Shown: positions 32,841 through 43,708, counted from the stretch's first letter. The stretch is DNA of 64,000 bases from Linnemannia elongata (GCA_036320915.1 JAXBDG010000001.1:2046001-2110000), one strand, 5' to 3'. Made by a program: numbers and translations. Notes: generated by a model from the letters alone, not told the origin.

Positions 32841-35093
32841 TCACTTGAGGTAGTCCGTAGGTCCAGGGCAAAAGATCTCCAGATCATCCGGCTTCATTGG
32901 CTTATCCTTGCCATCAGCACTCGAGAACATATTCTATGGCAGCATGAATGTTTGTGAGGGCGGGCGATAACAAACAGAAACCAAACAAAGTAAGTCAAAT
33001 AATCAGCAATTGAGAGCCAAACAACGTGAGTTTGCGTCCGTACAAAAGCGAAAACAAAGCAAAACAGAGCTTACATTCCACAGTGAGATCGCCATGACTT
33101 GATTGGCGCATCTGTTTGGGTGAAAGCTATGGGTCACAAAGGATATAACGAGCATTAACGACCGGAGTAATTTGCTATCATGACCCGCAATCGATAGACG
33201 TCCCTGGTCGGAATAATGATTAGCGTTTAACTTACCAGTCCAGTCCACTCATGTAGCCTTGGCCATAGGGAGATGAGCCATCCTTGAATTCTGTCAATCC
33301 TGGTTGAAACACCACTCCATAGGATGAGCTGTCGCTTTCACTGTTGACCTCCTTCGCAATCCTTCTCATCACGTCATTGTATTTCTCTGCAAGGTCTCCC
33401 ACCTCTACAAAAAGATAAAACAATATAGTCAGCGCCAAGACTTGTATCCATGACGACTCGATACAATCAATCCATACAACGTTGAGAGAGAGAAAGAGAG
33501 ATAGCTTACTCTTGCGGTTGTCCTCCTCTGAAGAAGCACAAGAGCAGATAGGCACCGGCATCTTGTCAAACAACATCTCACAATACGGATATCCACGCGA
33601 GAGCTCATAGACCAAACTGACGTCAAAGATCCCGACAAGGTTGACAAACGTAGGCCCAATCGAGTCTCTCAGATCAATCAGCGCAGCCTTGAGTGCCACT
33701 GCATAGTCTTCAGGATCCGCTACTGCTGGCAAGTTGTCGCCATCGGTACAGGCTGCACAGAGGTTGTTGGCGCCTACAAAGACAGTTGCCAATTTCCATT
33801 CATCCTTGTACTTGCGATAGGGTCCTGCCAGTCCGAATTGCCATTTCAGTCGGTCGATTTGCGATGGGAGCGTTTGGGCAATGGCTCCACTCACCTAACA
33901 GATATTGATTGAGTTCATGTAAACAAAAGATTAACGAAGGTGTAAAGAAATAAGAGGAGGAGTGAATCACGAGTGAAGAACAAAACTGTCTTGGCAGAGG
34001 GTGATGAAGAAGGTGCACCCTAGCCGTTTCATTATCATCATGTGGGAAAAGGGGGGCGTATGCACAAAGGAAAGATAGACCATAATCCCAAATATCATTC
34101 ATTTTACTGCTTACAGCTGTGTTCAAACCCTTGCCATGGGCTAATGCATTAGAGTTGGCATGCAAGACAATAGGTCAGTAAGAAAATACAATGATGGTTT
34201 GTGATGGCCAATGCAAGCACATGAGAATTGAACCAACTTTTCCCCAACAACAACTACGACGATGCACGAAACAGCAGGATGAGAAAGATCAACCATATAT
34301 GCGCTTACCAAGAGGGAGTGTCACCCCTGACGGACTTCCTTGCAGGCGAGTCCCATATGTCTTCAAAAAGTTAGCCAGCGTGTATTCGTCCTTATCTCCT
34401 CCGCCAGAGAACACCTTGCCTCTGAACTCCAAGACCGTGGCAAATGGAGGTCGACCTAGGCATTTATACAAAAATAATAATCAACATCAGTTCCCATGTC
34501 ATACCCTATCTGTTTTTGTGCAACAATGCTGACAGTTACACCGACTACATTTTTTTTTTTTTTTTTTTGGTTTGCCCTCGAACGAGTCTTTACCAGAGAT
34601 CATGGCAAATCCTGCAGAGATGCTATCTCCAATCGAAATGACCGCTTTGATGTCCTAAGAGCAAAGAAGCACTGGAAATGTGAGAAGTCATTTACAAACA
34701 ATGTGACCAAGAACGACGATGGTCAGAAAAGAGGCTCTAGTTCGGACATACATGGGCTCGGAGATGCCAGACGTCTTTGGGTCGGACAAGGTCGGCTTCG
34801 GTCAAATCGTATGGTTGACAGGTCCATTTTTCAATCTCTGTCGGACACCTCGAATCGTTTCTGTGTTCTCCAAAGGCATTGTAGACAGCCTGCAACTCGT
34901 TTACCCACGGCATCGTGTAAGGTGTCAGGTTTTGCTGTTGCTGCTGTGACTGTGAAGAGTGTGGAGAAGTAGGAGAATGAAAAGGGCCCTGCTGGTTTCG
35001 TGGTCGTTGGAATGGGAGTTGTAATGGGAGTGCCAGCCAAGGGGCAAAGCACAGGAGAAGAGTTAAACTTGACGCAAGGGCGTGGGTCTTCAT
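32841..35093 (-). CDS. Secreted SGNH hydrolase of phospholipase B1 type
   Basis: Eight exons (34752-35093, 34594-34654, 34309-34455, 34115-34140, 33510-33894, 33236-33404, 33075-33126, 32841-32933; phases agree), 424 residues. The N-terminus MKTHALASSLTLLLCFAPW is a signal peptide. A Gln/Pro/Ser-rich spacer leads to the SGNH fold: block I IGDSISAGF with the nucleophile at about Ser125; block III as GANNLC at about 233-238, with Asn in place of the more common Asp after it; and block V GLDCFHPN, supplying the Asp376/His379 pair. The C-F-H-P-N form and RPKDVWHLR leader match the animal/oomycete/fungal phospholipase B1-like (PLB1) group, which cleaves both acyl chains of phospholipids. Cys residues in the mature part fit an extracellular enzyme. 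It shares a 303-bp divergent promoter with SNRNP27. Confidence 0.85.
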
Positions 35094-35396
35094 GGTGTTG
35101 TGAGTGAGGGTAGGGTGGAGATGAATGGAGAAAGAGTAGAGAAGAAAAATAAAGGTTGGGGTTTGCAATGGGTTCGGTCAAGTGGGCAAAACCTTTTTGT
35201 TCCCTTTCCTCACTAGAACCACGTGGTGAGCCTTGGCTTAGTGGCGCAGGTCGAAGAAAGGACAGGACCGCTTTTCGAGTAACGAAATAAAAAATGAAAG
35301 ATCTACCTCGCCACCACTGCCATCTCTTCGTGAAATTGTCCGACAATCCGCCCCATACACCAACACAGCAGGACTCGCCGAACTTGAATCATCAAG
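35094..35396. promoter_or_regulatory. Divergent (bidirectional) promoter region, phospholipase gene / SNRNP27
   Basis: Only 303 bp separate two start codons on opposite strands, so both promoters must be here. No TATA consensus is evident on either side. Confidence 0.5.
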
Positions 35397-36475
35397 ATGC
35401 CATATAGCCCAAGCCCAGATCGCTCCAACAGCCGTAGAGGTCCCCCTAAGGATTGGGATGCACCCGAGGAAGAAGATGGCGAGATCAGCTACAACAACAA
35501 CACCAGTAGCCGTCGCAGTGGAGCCTCAGGAGGATACAGGGACTCGCGCTCAGGAGGAGGTGGAGGTGGGCGTGACAGAGATCGGTCAAGAGACAGACGG
35601 GATTACAGAGGAGGGGACCGTGGTGATAGGGGTAGACGGGACGATTATGGTCGTCATGATGCTGGCGGCCGTCGTGATTACAGGGAGCGGGACCGCTCTG
35701 ACCGGGATCGTGGCGATCGTGATCGTGATGATAGGAGAAGGAGGAGCTCACGCTCCAGATCGCCTTACCGTAAGGAACCATCCTTTCTGTTTTCGTTGTC
35801 CTACGCCGGGCTGGTTACTGCATAGATTGTATTTGCCATAACGACTAACAACTAACTCGTTACCTTGAACTTTTAGGTCGCGGCGGAAGATCCAGGTCCA
35901 GAAGTCCCCGAGGAGGCAGACGTGGCAAGGATGACAAGGACGACGACAGTGGCGATGACAAAGACAGAAAGAGCAGGAAGGACGACAAAAAGTTGGACGA
36001 GGACTCTGTTGATGCGACTAAGCCTCTGGAGGAATTGACGCCCGAGGAACAGGAGGCGAGAATGATGGCTATGATGGGCTTTGGAGGTTTTGATTCCACC
36101 AAGGTAATCCTCTTACACGGGTGACCCTTATTAATGTTGTTTTCGTTGGTTATTTTAGTCTGTCAAGACAAAGGGGCACTGCGATAGTACTGAAAACGAT
36201 AGAAAGCGTACTCACGTCAGTCTTGTTTCTTGACCTGAAAATAATAGGGCAAGAAGGTTGCGGGAGCAGATGTCAGTGGAGTCGATATCAAGAAGCAGCG
36301 AAAGCACCGTCAGTACATGAACAGACGCGGAGGATTTAACAGGTAAATGAGATTCAAATGCAGGCATGCACTTTTGTGACACTTTGAGACGCACTGTTTC
36401 TTTGAACCACGGCTGACTCTCCATCGTTTACCGTTTAATTATCATTCTTAATTCTCTAGGCCACTCGACTCTTAG
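35397..36475 (+). CDS. SNRNP27: U4/U6.U5 small nuclear ribonucleoprotein 27 kDa protein (RY1)
   Basis: A tri-snRNP component needed for spliceosome activation and 5' splice-site choice. Exons: 35397-35769, 35877-36103, 36248-36342, 36460-36475; phases agree, 236 residues. The N-terminal two thirds are an RS/RD-type repeat region (Arg with Ser, Asp, Gly), as in SR-related proteins. The diagnostic conserved C-terminus is MMGFGGFDSTKGKKVAGADV followed by KQRKHRQYMNRRGGFNRPLD, almost identical across eukaryotes. The last exon has only 16 nt and encodes the final PLDS and stop. It is longer than the human protein (155 residues) because of the Arg-rich part. Antisense frames over the repeat region are shadows. 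Confidence 0.95.
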
Positions 36476-36479
36476 CCAT

Positions 36480-36485
36480 AATAAA
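36480..36485 (+). terminator. AATAAA signal of SNRNP27
   Basis: Begins 5 nt after the SNRNP27 stop. On the opposite strand a facing AATAAA (TTTATT at 36547-36552) serves the convergent CBP3 gene, 37 nt past its stop. Confidence 0.55.
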
Positions 36486-36546
36486 ACGCGTCTCTCCATC
36501 ATCTCTCAACCAACTGCCAACCACCTCAAATCAATTTTCTCGCACT

Positions 36547-36552
36547 TTTATT
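36547..36552 (-). terminator. AATAAA signal of the CBP3 gene
   Basis: Reads AATAAA on the minus strand 37 nt downstream of the CBP3 stop. The two convergent genes therefore have facing signals within about 70 bp. Confidence 0.5.
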
Positions 36553-36588
36553 ACAATTCTATATGCATCCCAATCCTGTGGGGTATTT

Positions 36589-38274
36589 TTACTTTCCAGG
36601 AACGCCCCTGAGAGCTGGTGCCTGGGTGCCAAACAAATTACGCGACTCCAAGAAATCGTCCGAGCTCATGGTATCCAAGTTATGCAACTCCTTGCGGACA
36701 TAATCCACAAGAATGGCAATCTGAGCTGGGTTTCCACTTGATGTGAACAAGTTTCTGTAAGATATTTGAAAGTGAAGGATAGAAATGGTTAGCATGGACA
36801 TGGCTCCTATGTCTTTGTCCTGTCTCCTGTTCCTTTGTTTGATATAATATGTTCCTGAAAGAGAGTTATTACCTCCAGAGAGCTGCTGCCATGATAGGAT
36901 CATCCTTGCACATGCCCTCGTCATAAGCCAAAACTCCTCCGTGGAACTGAGCCAAGAAATCGTGCATGTACGTGCTGATAATTCGTCCCGAAGAGATCTA
37001 GTGACATGGAGAACGCGTAGTTGAAAGAGGTTAGTTACTCATTCATGACTAGATACCAGTAAAAATACTAAACGCACATATTTGTGTACCTTGTGGTTGT
37101 ATCTCATGCGATCCTCAATGTCGTGGAAAAAGTGGTTCACAAGCTGTTGTTGAAAAACCTTTCCGTGATCCTCTGCGCGGATACGGACCATCAACAACCA
37201 CACATGCAAATGGGTAATCGAGAACCAAGTCTGAAAGTTGTCAGGCAATCCGCAAGCTAAGTTTTACGTCAAAAGCCATCCAGAAAGTGGGAAATGAAGG
37301 CACAGCGTGGTGAGAAATAAGAAGCATAACGGGCACAGGCTTTGAACCATAGCTGTGCGCAGTTACTGCTAGATGTGGCGTTTCGTGGCCCAGGGGACAA
37401 ATAGCAAGCGCGTCTCTCTCCCGACCAGAAGAAAGGTAGGCGGTTGTTCTCAAACAATACGTACTGTCAATCCAGAATGATCGCTTGTCCTGCAACTGCT
37501 GAGCGCAGATCTCATAAAAGTTGTGGGTTGAGCGCATAGCAGTCTGGCTGACGGTGTAGTGTCCTGTCACCTTGGCCAAGCTGCGCAAGAAGCCGCCATA
37601 GAATCCACTAGGTGCTGCCTTGGACTCTTCCGATTCTGTGGTATTGGTTGCTGGTGTTGTTGGTGTTGTAGGTGTTGATGCTCCTCCTGCCTGCTTTGAG
37701 TGTGTCCATGATGTAGCAAACGCCTATTTAGTGGAAGGAGGATGTGTTTGTTAGGCATTATATTTTGGGTCAGAGGAGAAGAGGGCAAGGAGGTCAGGTT
37801 GGGATCGACCCCACAATGGAACTTGGACTGGCATGACATAGACGGCCAATAACCAACCGATCACCCAGCGTGCTGTTCTTAACAAACGTAAACACCATTC
37901 TTTAACAAACAGTCTCTTACCCGAGTTGTGTATGTGGAGAGAGGCTTTGAACAAGGTGTTGCTGCCCGGACAATCGTCTATATGATTCCCACAACCAAGG
38001 AGTGGAGTGTACAAATAAAGGAAGAAAAAGGCGTGAGTTATTTTAGTTAGGGGCCTGAAGAACGAAGAACGAGCTCTCTGTCAACCCCTGAGTGTGGATA
38101 GGAATGTGCTTGCTGTATGTTGGGCGTTCCTGACTTGTGGGCCCTTTTCCTCGTTCCTGTTGCGTTTGGAATGGCGAAATATGAGAGATATATATTCCAA
38201 TAACAACTCAATACTGAAAGGAGACATACACGAGCAGACTGAATGCTGGATCGAGCTAGGACAGACGAGGCCAT
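36589..38274 (-). CDS. CBP3: Ubiquinol-cytochrome c chaperone Cbp3/UQCC1
   Basis: A mitochondrial inner-membrane-associated assembly factor that (with Cbp6) binds newly made cytochrome b and the mitoribosome exit to build complex III. Exons: 38230-38274, 37921-37977, 37465-37723, 37090-37256, 36873-36997, 36589-36754; phases agree, 272 residues. The start MASSVLARSSIQSARTIVRA is a classic Arg/Ser mitochondrial presequence, split after 15 codons. The conserved domain contains MRSTHNFYEICAQQ, LPDNFQTWFSITHLHVWLLMVRIR, VNHFFHDIEDRMRYNHKISSGRI and FHGGVLAYDEGMCKDDPIMAAALWRNL, all typical of the ubiquinol-cytochrome c chaperone family. It is tail-to-tail with SNRNP27 (113 bp) and divergent from the stefin gene (412 bp). 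Confidence 0.93.
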
Positions 38275-38686
38275 TGTTTGCGAGAAAAAAAAGTAAAGGG
38301 GTGTGTAGAGGATGGGGAAAAAGGGGATCTCCATCCCGAGAGAAGTGTGAGCTCGGCGTGTTTTGCAAACTACGTGACCGTATCTTTTCGCAGTCTCTTG
38401 AAGGGTCGAGGGACATGTAAAGGAGACATTCCGCATGATTTGTAGTCAGTAATGGTGCGCGACGCCCATTCCTCCTTTCCAACTAACTATTCGCCACTAT
38501 TTATCGCCAAGGTGGGTCACTGAAACTATCCTCTCTTTCTTTCTTTTTTTAACTCCACCCTTTTCTTCTTTCTTCTTCTTTTTCTTTATACCTTGTACCT
38601 AGCTTCTTCCCACTCTATAAGCAAAAAAAATTACTCTCTCTCACTCTTCCCACTCTCCCACATACACATACACTCTCACTCGACAA
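38275..38686. promoter_or_regulatory. Divergent promoter region, CBP3 / stefin gene
   Basis: 412 bp between opposite start codons. The stefin side (38520-38680) is strongly pyrimidine-rich, with short CT, TTC and CA runs. Confidence 0.45.
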
Positions 38687-39082
38687 ATGTCAAGCCCCGG
38701 AGGAATCGGCAAACCCAAGCCCATCGACAAGAACCACCCCCTCACGAAATCCGACCCAGATCTCAAGCGGATTCTCCACCAGCTCTCCAGCCAGATCCAA
38801 AGCGCCTACATCCGCGCCGCCTCCATCGCCGACAGCTCGCCCACCTTTACGCCCGTATCGTATGCTACCCAGGTGGTCGCTGGAACCAACTACTATGTCA
38901 AGTTGAGGGTTACCCAGCATGGTTGGAATGGACAAAATTGTGGTGGTGGTAAGCATGATGGCAAGGAGTATTGCCATATCAAGATCTTTTATCAGCCTTG
39001 GACAAATACGACCGAGCTGACTGGTATTTCCGTCCGAAAGACCAAGAACGATCCATTCGAGTATGACATGCCTGCTCCTTAA
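38687..39082 (+). CDS. Stefin-like (type 1 cystatin) cysteine-protease inhibitor
   Basis: An intronless gene of 131 residues with no signal peptide, so cytosolic. Cystatins plug the active-site cleft of papain-like proteases with an N-terminal Gly strand and two hairpin loops. Here the N-terminus has SSPGGIGKPKP; the helix follows (DLKRILHQLSSQIQ); the first hairpin has QVVAGTNYYVKL, the textbook Q-x-V-x-G motif with its following strand; the third strand has HIKIFYQPW, with a Pro-Trp pair at the second-loop position; and the end reads KTKNDPFEYDM, parallel to the stefin tail (K-x-K-x-D-x-L/F-x-Y). Between strands 2 and 3 lies an insertion with two Cys, Gly and Lys residues (NCGGGKHDGKEYC). 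Family membership is firm from three aligned motifs; the target protease is unknown. Confidence 0.85.
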   Translation: MSSPGGIGKPKPIDKNHPLTKSDPDLKRILHQLSSQIQSAYIRAASIADSSPTFTPVSYATQVVAGTNYYVKLRVTQHGWNGQNCGGGKHDGKEYCHIKIFYQPWTNTTELTGISVRKTKNDPFEYDMPAP

Positions 39083-39138
39083 ACGCAGCTGCATCCGGTC
39101 AGCTCGCTCAAGCGTCTCTCCTCCCATTCCATAACAAC

Positions 39139-39229
39139 AACGCAACGCACGCACGCACACATACATACATACATTCACTCAAGCATGTTGAAATAAACTG
39201 ACGCAGACATGCAAGCAAACAAACAAACA
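39139..39229. repeat. Short tandem repeats (ACGC, ACAT, then AAAC/AACA units)
   Basis: ACGCACGCACGC then ACATACATACAT at about 39139-39173, and CAAACAAACAAACAA at about 39211-39229, in the 3' flank between the stefin and acetyltransferase genes. Confidence 0.6.
39192..39197 (+). terminator. AATAAA signal of the stefin gene
   Basis: AATAAA 110 nt after the stefin stop, in the 209-bp spacer shared with the convergent acetyltransferase gene. Just before it lies ACGCACGC/ACATACAT repeat (39139-39173). Confidence 0.55.
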
Positions 39230-39291
39230 ATGCCCGAAAGTGTATCAAATGAGGAATGGATGGAAGTGCGTTGTTTATTCAAGGAGTCAAC

Positions 39292-40119
39292 TTAGTTGGG
39301 GAGGACGAGGGTGCCCTTGGGCGCTGGTGTCCAATCATCATAGTCATTACCAGCAGCCTTGCGCGCCTCGTACTCACGGTCCTCCTTCTCGCACTCCTCT
39401 TTGCTCAACACCTTCAAGATCTTTGCAGGGTTTCCTCCGACAATGGTATATGGAGGCACATTCTTGGTCACAACACTTCCTGCTCCGACCGTGACGCCTT
39501 CTCCAATAGTGACACCGGGGCAAATGATAGCCCCACCTCCAATCCAGACATCATCTCCAATCACAATGGGCATCCCAAACTCGATACCCTTGGACCGAGT
39601 CAAAGGGTTAATAGGGTGTGCGGCACAGAAGAGCTGGACGTTGGGCGCAAAGAAGACATTGTTGCCGATCGTGACCTTGCCACAGTCCAGAATCACACAG
39701 TTGAAGTTCATGTAGACATTCTCACCCATCGTGATATTGCATCCATAGTCGGTCTGGAAGGGAGGCTCGATCCAGCAGCCCTTTCCGATACGGCCACGGG
39801 TCATCGAATGGAGGAGGGCTCGACGCTTAAGGATCCCATCGGGGGTGGCCTGGGTCGAGTTGTAGACCTGCATCAGTTCACGGACTCGGCGGCGTTCGAG
39901 AACCAGGAGCTCGTCGGCGGGGTCGTAGACTTTTGCGTCGAGCATGCGTTGCTTATGGGTGTGGTCCAGGTCGAGACGGACGGGAGAAAAGTTGTATTCG
40001 GTTTCAAGCTTGGCGGCGTACTCCTCGACCGACATGTTGGAGGGAGATTCCTCGGCGAGGTTGGTTGTGGGCTTGACGGTGGTGGCGGTGGGGATGGCGG
40101 TCTCTGCGGTGTTGGTCAT
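39292..40119 (-). CDS. Maltose O-acetyltransferase-type hexapeptide-repeat acetyltransferase
   Basis: An intronless gene; start taken at 40119 (MTNTAETAIPTATTVKPTT), 275 residues. The NodL/LacA/Maa family transfers acetyl from acetyl-CoA to sugar hydroxyls. After a Thr/Pro-rich leader come the helical MAC domain (PADELLVLERRRVRELMQVYN) and a left-handed beta helix of hexapeptide repeats (TMGENVYMNFNCVILDCGKV, IGNNVFFAPNVQLFCA). The catalytic His follows in the AAHPIN motif. Later repeats are IGDDVWIGGGAIICPGVTIG and VTVGAGSVVTKNVPPYTIV, then the CoA-loop GGNPAKIL. This is canonical for the family. The true sugar acceptor in fungi is not established, and maltose may not be it. It is somewhat long for the family because of the leader and a charged tail. 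Confidence 0.9.
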   Translation of the reverse strand: MTNTAETAIPTATTVKPTTNLAEESPSNMSVEEYAAKLETEYNFSPVRLDLDHTHKQRMLDAKVYDPADELLVLERRRVRELMQVYNSTQATPDGILKRRALLHSMTRGRIGKGCWIEPPFQTDYGCNITMGENVYMNFNCVILDCGKVTIGNNVFFAPNVQLFCAAHPINPLTRSKGIEFGMPIVIGDDVWIGGGAIICPGVTIGEGVTVGAGSVVTKNVPPYTIVGGNPAKILKVLSKEECEKEDREYEARKAAGNDYDDWTPAPKGTLVLPN

Positions 40120-41492
40120 GACTGATGTTGATGTGTGATGTATGTGTGTGTGGAGATGAATAAAAGACGAGAGCAATGTATGTGCGTTTGTGAGAATGTA
40201 AAAAAGAGGGGATAAAGAGAAGAAAAAAGTAGGGGGAAGCTGGCCGTTTTTATCTCTCCCTGGCAGTCTGGGGGGGGGGAAGAGGGTTTGTGCAACAGAG
40301 TTCAGGTCGGTGTAGAAAGTGCACACCCACTGGAAGAAAGATAGGGAAGGGGTGTCGATGCCATCGAACCCAAGAATAGATAGCATACCATTCTACGCTA
40401 AAGCTTGCTTTTTTTGTTGTTCTGTTGTCAATTAGACATTGGCAAGCCAAACTGCGCAGAGCAGGAAAAAAGGATGGGTACCCGGGAAATGGGGTCTCAC
40501 GGGCAATTGAACCTTTGGTAAAATAGTACCTAATTATCCGATCGGGGCTCAGAAGAGTTAGCTATTCTCTACGGTCATCGATTCCAGGGTGCGCCAGCGA
40601 TTTGCCACGTCGCATCGTGCCACAGGGTTGGAGACTGAAATAAATAGACACTAGAAACCAGCATGGTTCCAATTGACCAAATTACTGCAGGGGAGGAGAG
40701 TGAGAGACAGGACAGGAACGGCGATCAAGATGCATGAGTCTAATGGCATTTGGGGTGTTGGCTGTTGGGATGGGAGATTGGTCTGCCAGGGGGGTACATA
40801 CATGTTTAGTGAATGCACTAGTAATGATCTTGGTCAGGGGCACACGGTGAAGTAGCCATAGGAAAGAAAATATACGACTACTCTCCATGGTGTCAGGTAA
40901 CAATTTGTTGTCAACACTCCATTGGAGCAAGCGCAACAGCGGTCTGCAACTCTATTCAACCTTCGCCTTGCACCTTCCAAAACAGCGACCAATTGATCAT
41001 GTCACGGCAATTGGGGCAAAAGATTGAAGGAGGTTCGTCTGAGTAGAAGCGAACATGTTCTCATAGAAAGAGTACTGCGGCCGCAGCTATTGCTCAAACG
41101 TTCATCCTCCTTATCCTCCTTTAACACTAGATCGACACACTCAGGCAAGGCTGCATGCACACGAGACAGCGAAAAGAGTGTCGGTAAAGCTCATAGTTGC
41201 AGTTACAAATAGATGCTATGCCGCCATGTTCCTTCTTTCATCCACTCCTCAATGTGTGCCGTGTCCCTGTGGGCTCATCGTATGCACAACTGCATGGTAT
41301 GCACGCTTCTTTGTCCCTTCTTCATGGCTTCTATTGCAAGTGGATGATCTCTGACTATCTCTCCATGATGCTCAGACATGACAGACTCTTGAACAACAAG
41401 GAGCTCGTCGAATTGTCAGATAGGTAGGTAGGTCCCTCACTTCCTCCTCTTCTCCCGCGCGGAGAGTCATTCACGTTTGGGCAAAGCTGCCG

Positions 41493-41560
41493 TTGTTGTT
41501 TTGTTGTTTGCTATTATTGTTGTTGTTGTCGTTATTGTTATTTTTATTGTTATTGTGAAC
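41493..41560. repeat. GTT/ATT imperfect trinucleotide repeat
   Basis: A run of TTG, TTA and TTGTT units on the plus strand. Low-complexity sequence in the gene-poor interval. Confidence 0.6.
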
Positions 41561-43430
41561 TCCTCCAATTACTGTGTGCACACCGGTTTTTGCACGCAAG
41601 GTAAAATGGATCCCTGTAATCAAGTAAGTCCACCATGAGGAGCACCATGAAAAATAACTGTGCGAGAGTAAGCAACCCTGTCATCCAACCCCCTTCTTTC
41701 TCTGTCTCCCTATTCCTGGGGTAATGAACACGTCTCTTGCTGAATACACCAGCGGGGTTGATTTGAAAATAGATTTTGAAGCTTGTCTAGGAAGAAGTGA
41801 AGGAGAGAGTGTCGTTTTTCATCTCACGCGGAAGGACCTGCTGGATAAATGACAAAGAGGAGAGAGGGAATGAAAGAGAAGGGAGGAGCCATTAGGGAGG
41901 ATGACTCCTTTCTAATGTCACTCTGTTCGAAACACACACTTCATGACGAGAAATAGAGACACAATTTTTTACTGTGGAGAGAAATGAAATGAATTAAACG
42001 AGTGGATTAAGGAGAAAACATGTGCTCTGTCATTCTTCATCTGTCAATTTGTCTATCTGATTGTCGCGAAACGCGATCGATTTTATTGTTACAGTTAATG
42101 CTACCAGACTGGAGAGCTTTTGGCGAGAGTATCTGGTTTAGGGCGTTCATGACGAAGATGATGATGTCAATGACGAACAAAGTGCGCGACTAAGGAAACA
42201 TGCCTATGGTGTTTCGCCCTTTCCCGTACATCTCATCTGCATAGAGATTTTAGTTGTATGGGCCACTGTCCGCCTCTTTAATGTCCTCTCTATCTGGACG
42301 TCAAGCCACCTCCTTACTTTTAGGTCCTCTTGCATTAAAGTGGACCACCACTTGTCTGTCGTTTTAATGTCAAAGAAACCCCAACGATGAGTGACCACGC
42401 CAATGCAGCTGAAGTAAGAAGGAGAGTCAGGAAATTACAACAACAAGACGACAAGAAGATACAGAAAGATCGGTGGTACCAAGGGTAAAACCAATCACTC
42501 TGCTTAGTGTCTTTTTTTCATCCTGGCAGTTTTGTTTCCGCTGTGTGGTTCTCCCTCCGTGCTTTCTGTTGCCTTTCTGTTTTTCTTTCTTGCAAAGTTC
42601 GGCAACTGTGGGAAAAGTGATACCAAGAAGAAAGCAACAGAAATGCTGTGTGCTACTTGCCAAGGCCTGGTTGTTTGGCTGTGTCAGTTTTTCCTTTTTG
42701 TACTTTTTGACGACTCCATCTATTGTCCCACCAGTTGATTTCCTACGACATCTACTTCATCTTTGCTCATCTTTTTGGATCTTCTCCATTCCACTGATCC
42801 TTCACTCTCCTGCGTCGTTTGCTCTTTCTTGGAAAAGGGATAAATGGACGGAAGGGCAAGCCGTGAGACCCCACCCCGTCTCCCTCCCCTTTCTTGTTTT
42901 GCCTTTTTTGCCGTGTTGAGCCCCGACCTACGGCTCCCAATTTTGTTTGTTGTTTGCTGTTCGCGTTGAGTTGGGTGTTAAGTTTACCCTCCTCTGTTTC
43001 CCCTTTACTTTCAACCAAAAGAAAGAAAACAGAAAGGAAGGCGCACAAGTGGAAGGAACGCATACAGGACCCCTTGCTCCTTATTCGTATGTGATAGTGT
43101 TCTTTTTATGCTCACAAAGAGAGAAGAGAAAAGGGAGACAGAAGCAGAGATGGAGGAAGAGGGAGACATACGAAAGGGGCAAGGCCAATTGAGAACGAAC
43201 TGTTGAGAAAATAGACGTTTGTGCTGATAAAGAGTGCAGAAGGGGTACAGCAAACATATACACGGACAGAAACCCATGGCCATAGTCCCAACCCCAACTC
43301 CAGCCCCGACCCCACAGTAGCCATACACCAGTCAGCAATGAAGTAAGACACCTAAACCCGAGGACATCCTTGTTGTTTAATGGCAAGCAATTTGGCTGCG
43401 GGATATAAGCGAAGCATTAAAACAGCACAG

Positions 43431-43438
43431 TATTTAAA
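43431..43438 (+). promoter_or_regulatory. Candidate TATA element (TATTTAAA)
   Basis: About 200 nt upstream of the OB-fold gene ATG, followed by a pyrimidine-rich leader (43447-43480) and a CAAC-rich 5' UTR-like stretch. Confidence 0.35.
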
Positions 43439-43638
43439 CGACTCGCCTCCTTTTTTTTTGTTCTGTCTTCTTCATTGTTCCCACAGACACTTTTCTACAG
43501 CTGAACAACAACAAACAAACAACCTTTCTTACTCAATTCAACTCAACTCTGCTCATAAAGCCTTCTTGCACCCTTGCCTCTACCAAGTACCACTCTCACT
43601 TGAACTCGCTCGTCTCCTTCTCAAACGCAGCAAACCCC

Positions 43639-43708
43639 ATGTCTTCACCCACATGTAAGTGGATAGCAGCAGCCAGCCCCTGCACTTCAATCATCCAGGA
43701 ATTGGGTT

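Larger units (their letters stand above)
40120..43638. other. 3.5-kb gene-poor interval upstream of the acetyltransferase and OB-fold genes
   Basis: The longest gap in the window. It holds a G9 run near 40270, a GTT/ATT-type microsatellite at about 41493-41560, short TAGG repeats near 41423, and a T-rich plus-strand region around 42500-43060 whose open frames are low-complexity translations. No exon with conserved protein content, no tRNA and no transposon termini were recognised. TATTTAAA at 43431-43438 may be the TATA element of the OB-fold gene. Confidence 0.5.

Noticed and set aside
39256..40125. 289-codon plus-strand frame over the acetyltransferase gene
   Set aside because: Antisense shadow; the minus-strand hexapeptide-repeat enzyme explains the region fully.
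42473..42919. 148-codon T-rich hydrophobic frame resembling a membrane protein
   Set aside because: Phe/Leu/Ser-rich composition is what any pyrimidine-rich DNA gives; no conserved motif.
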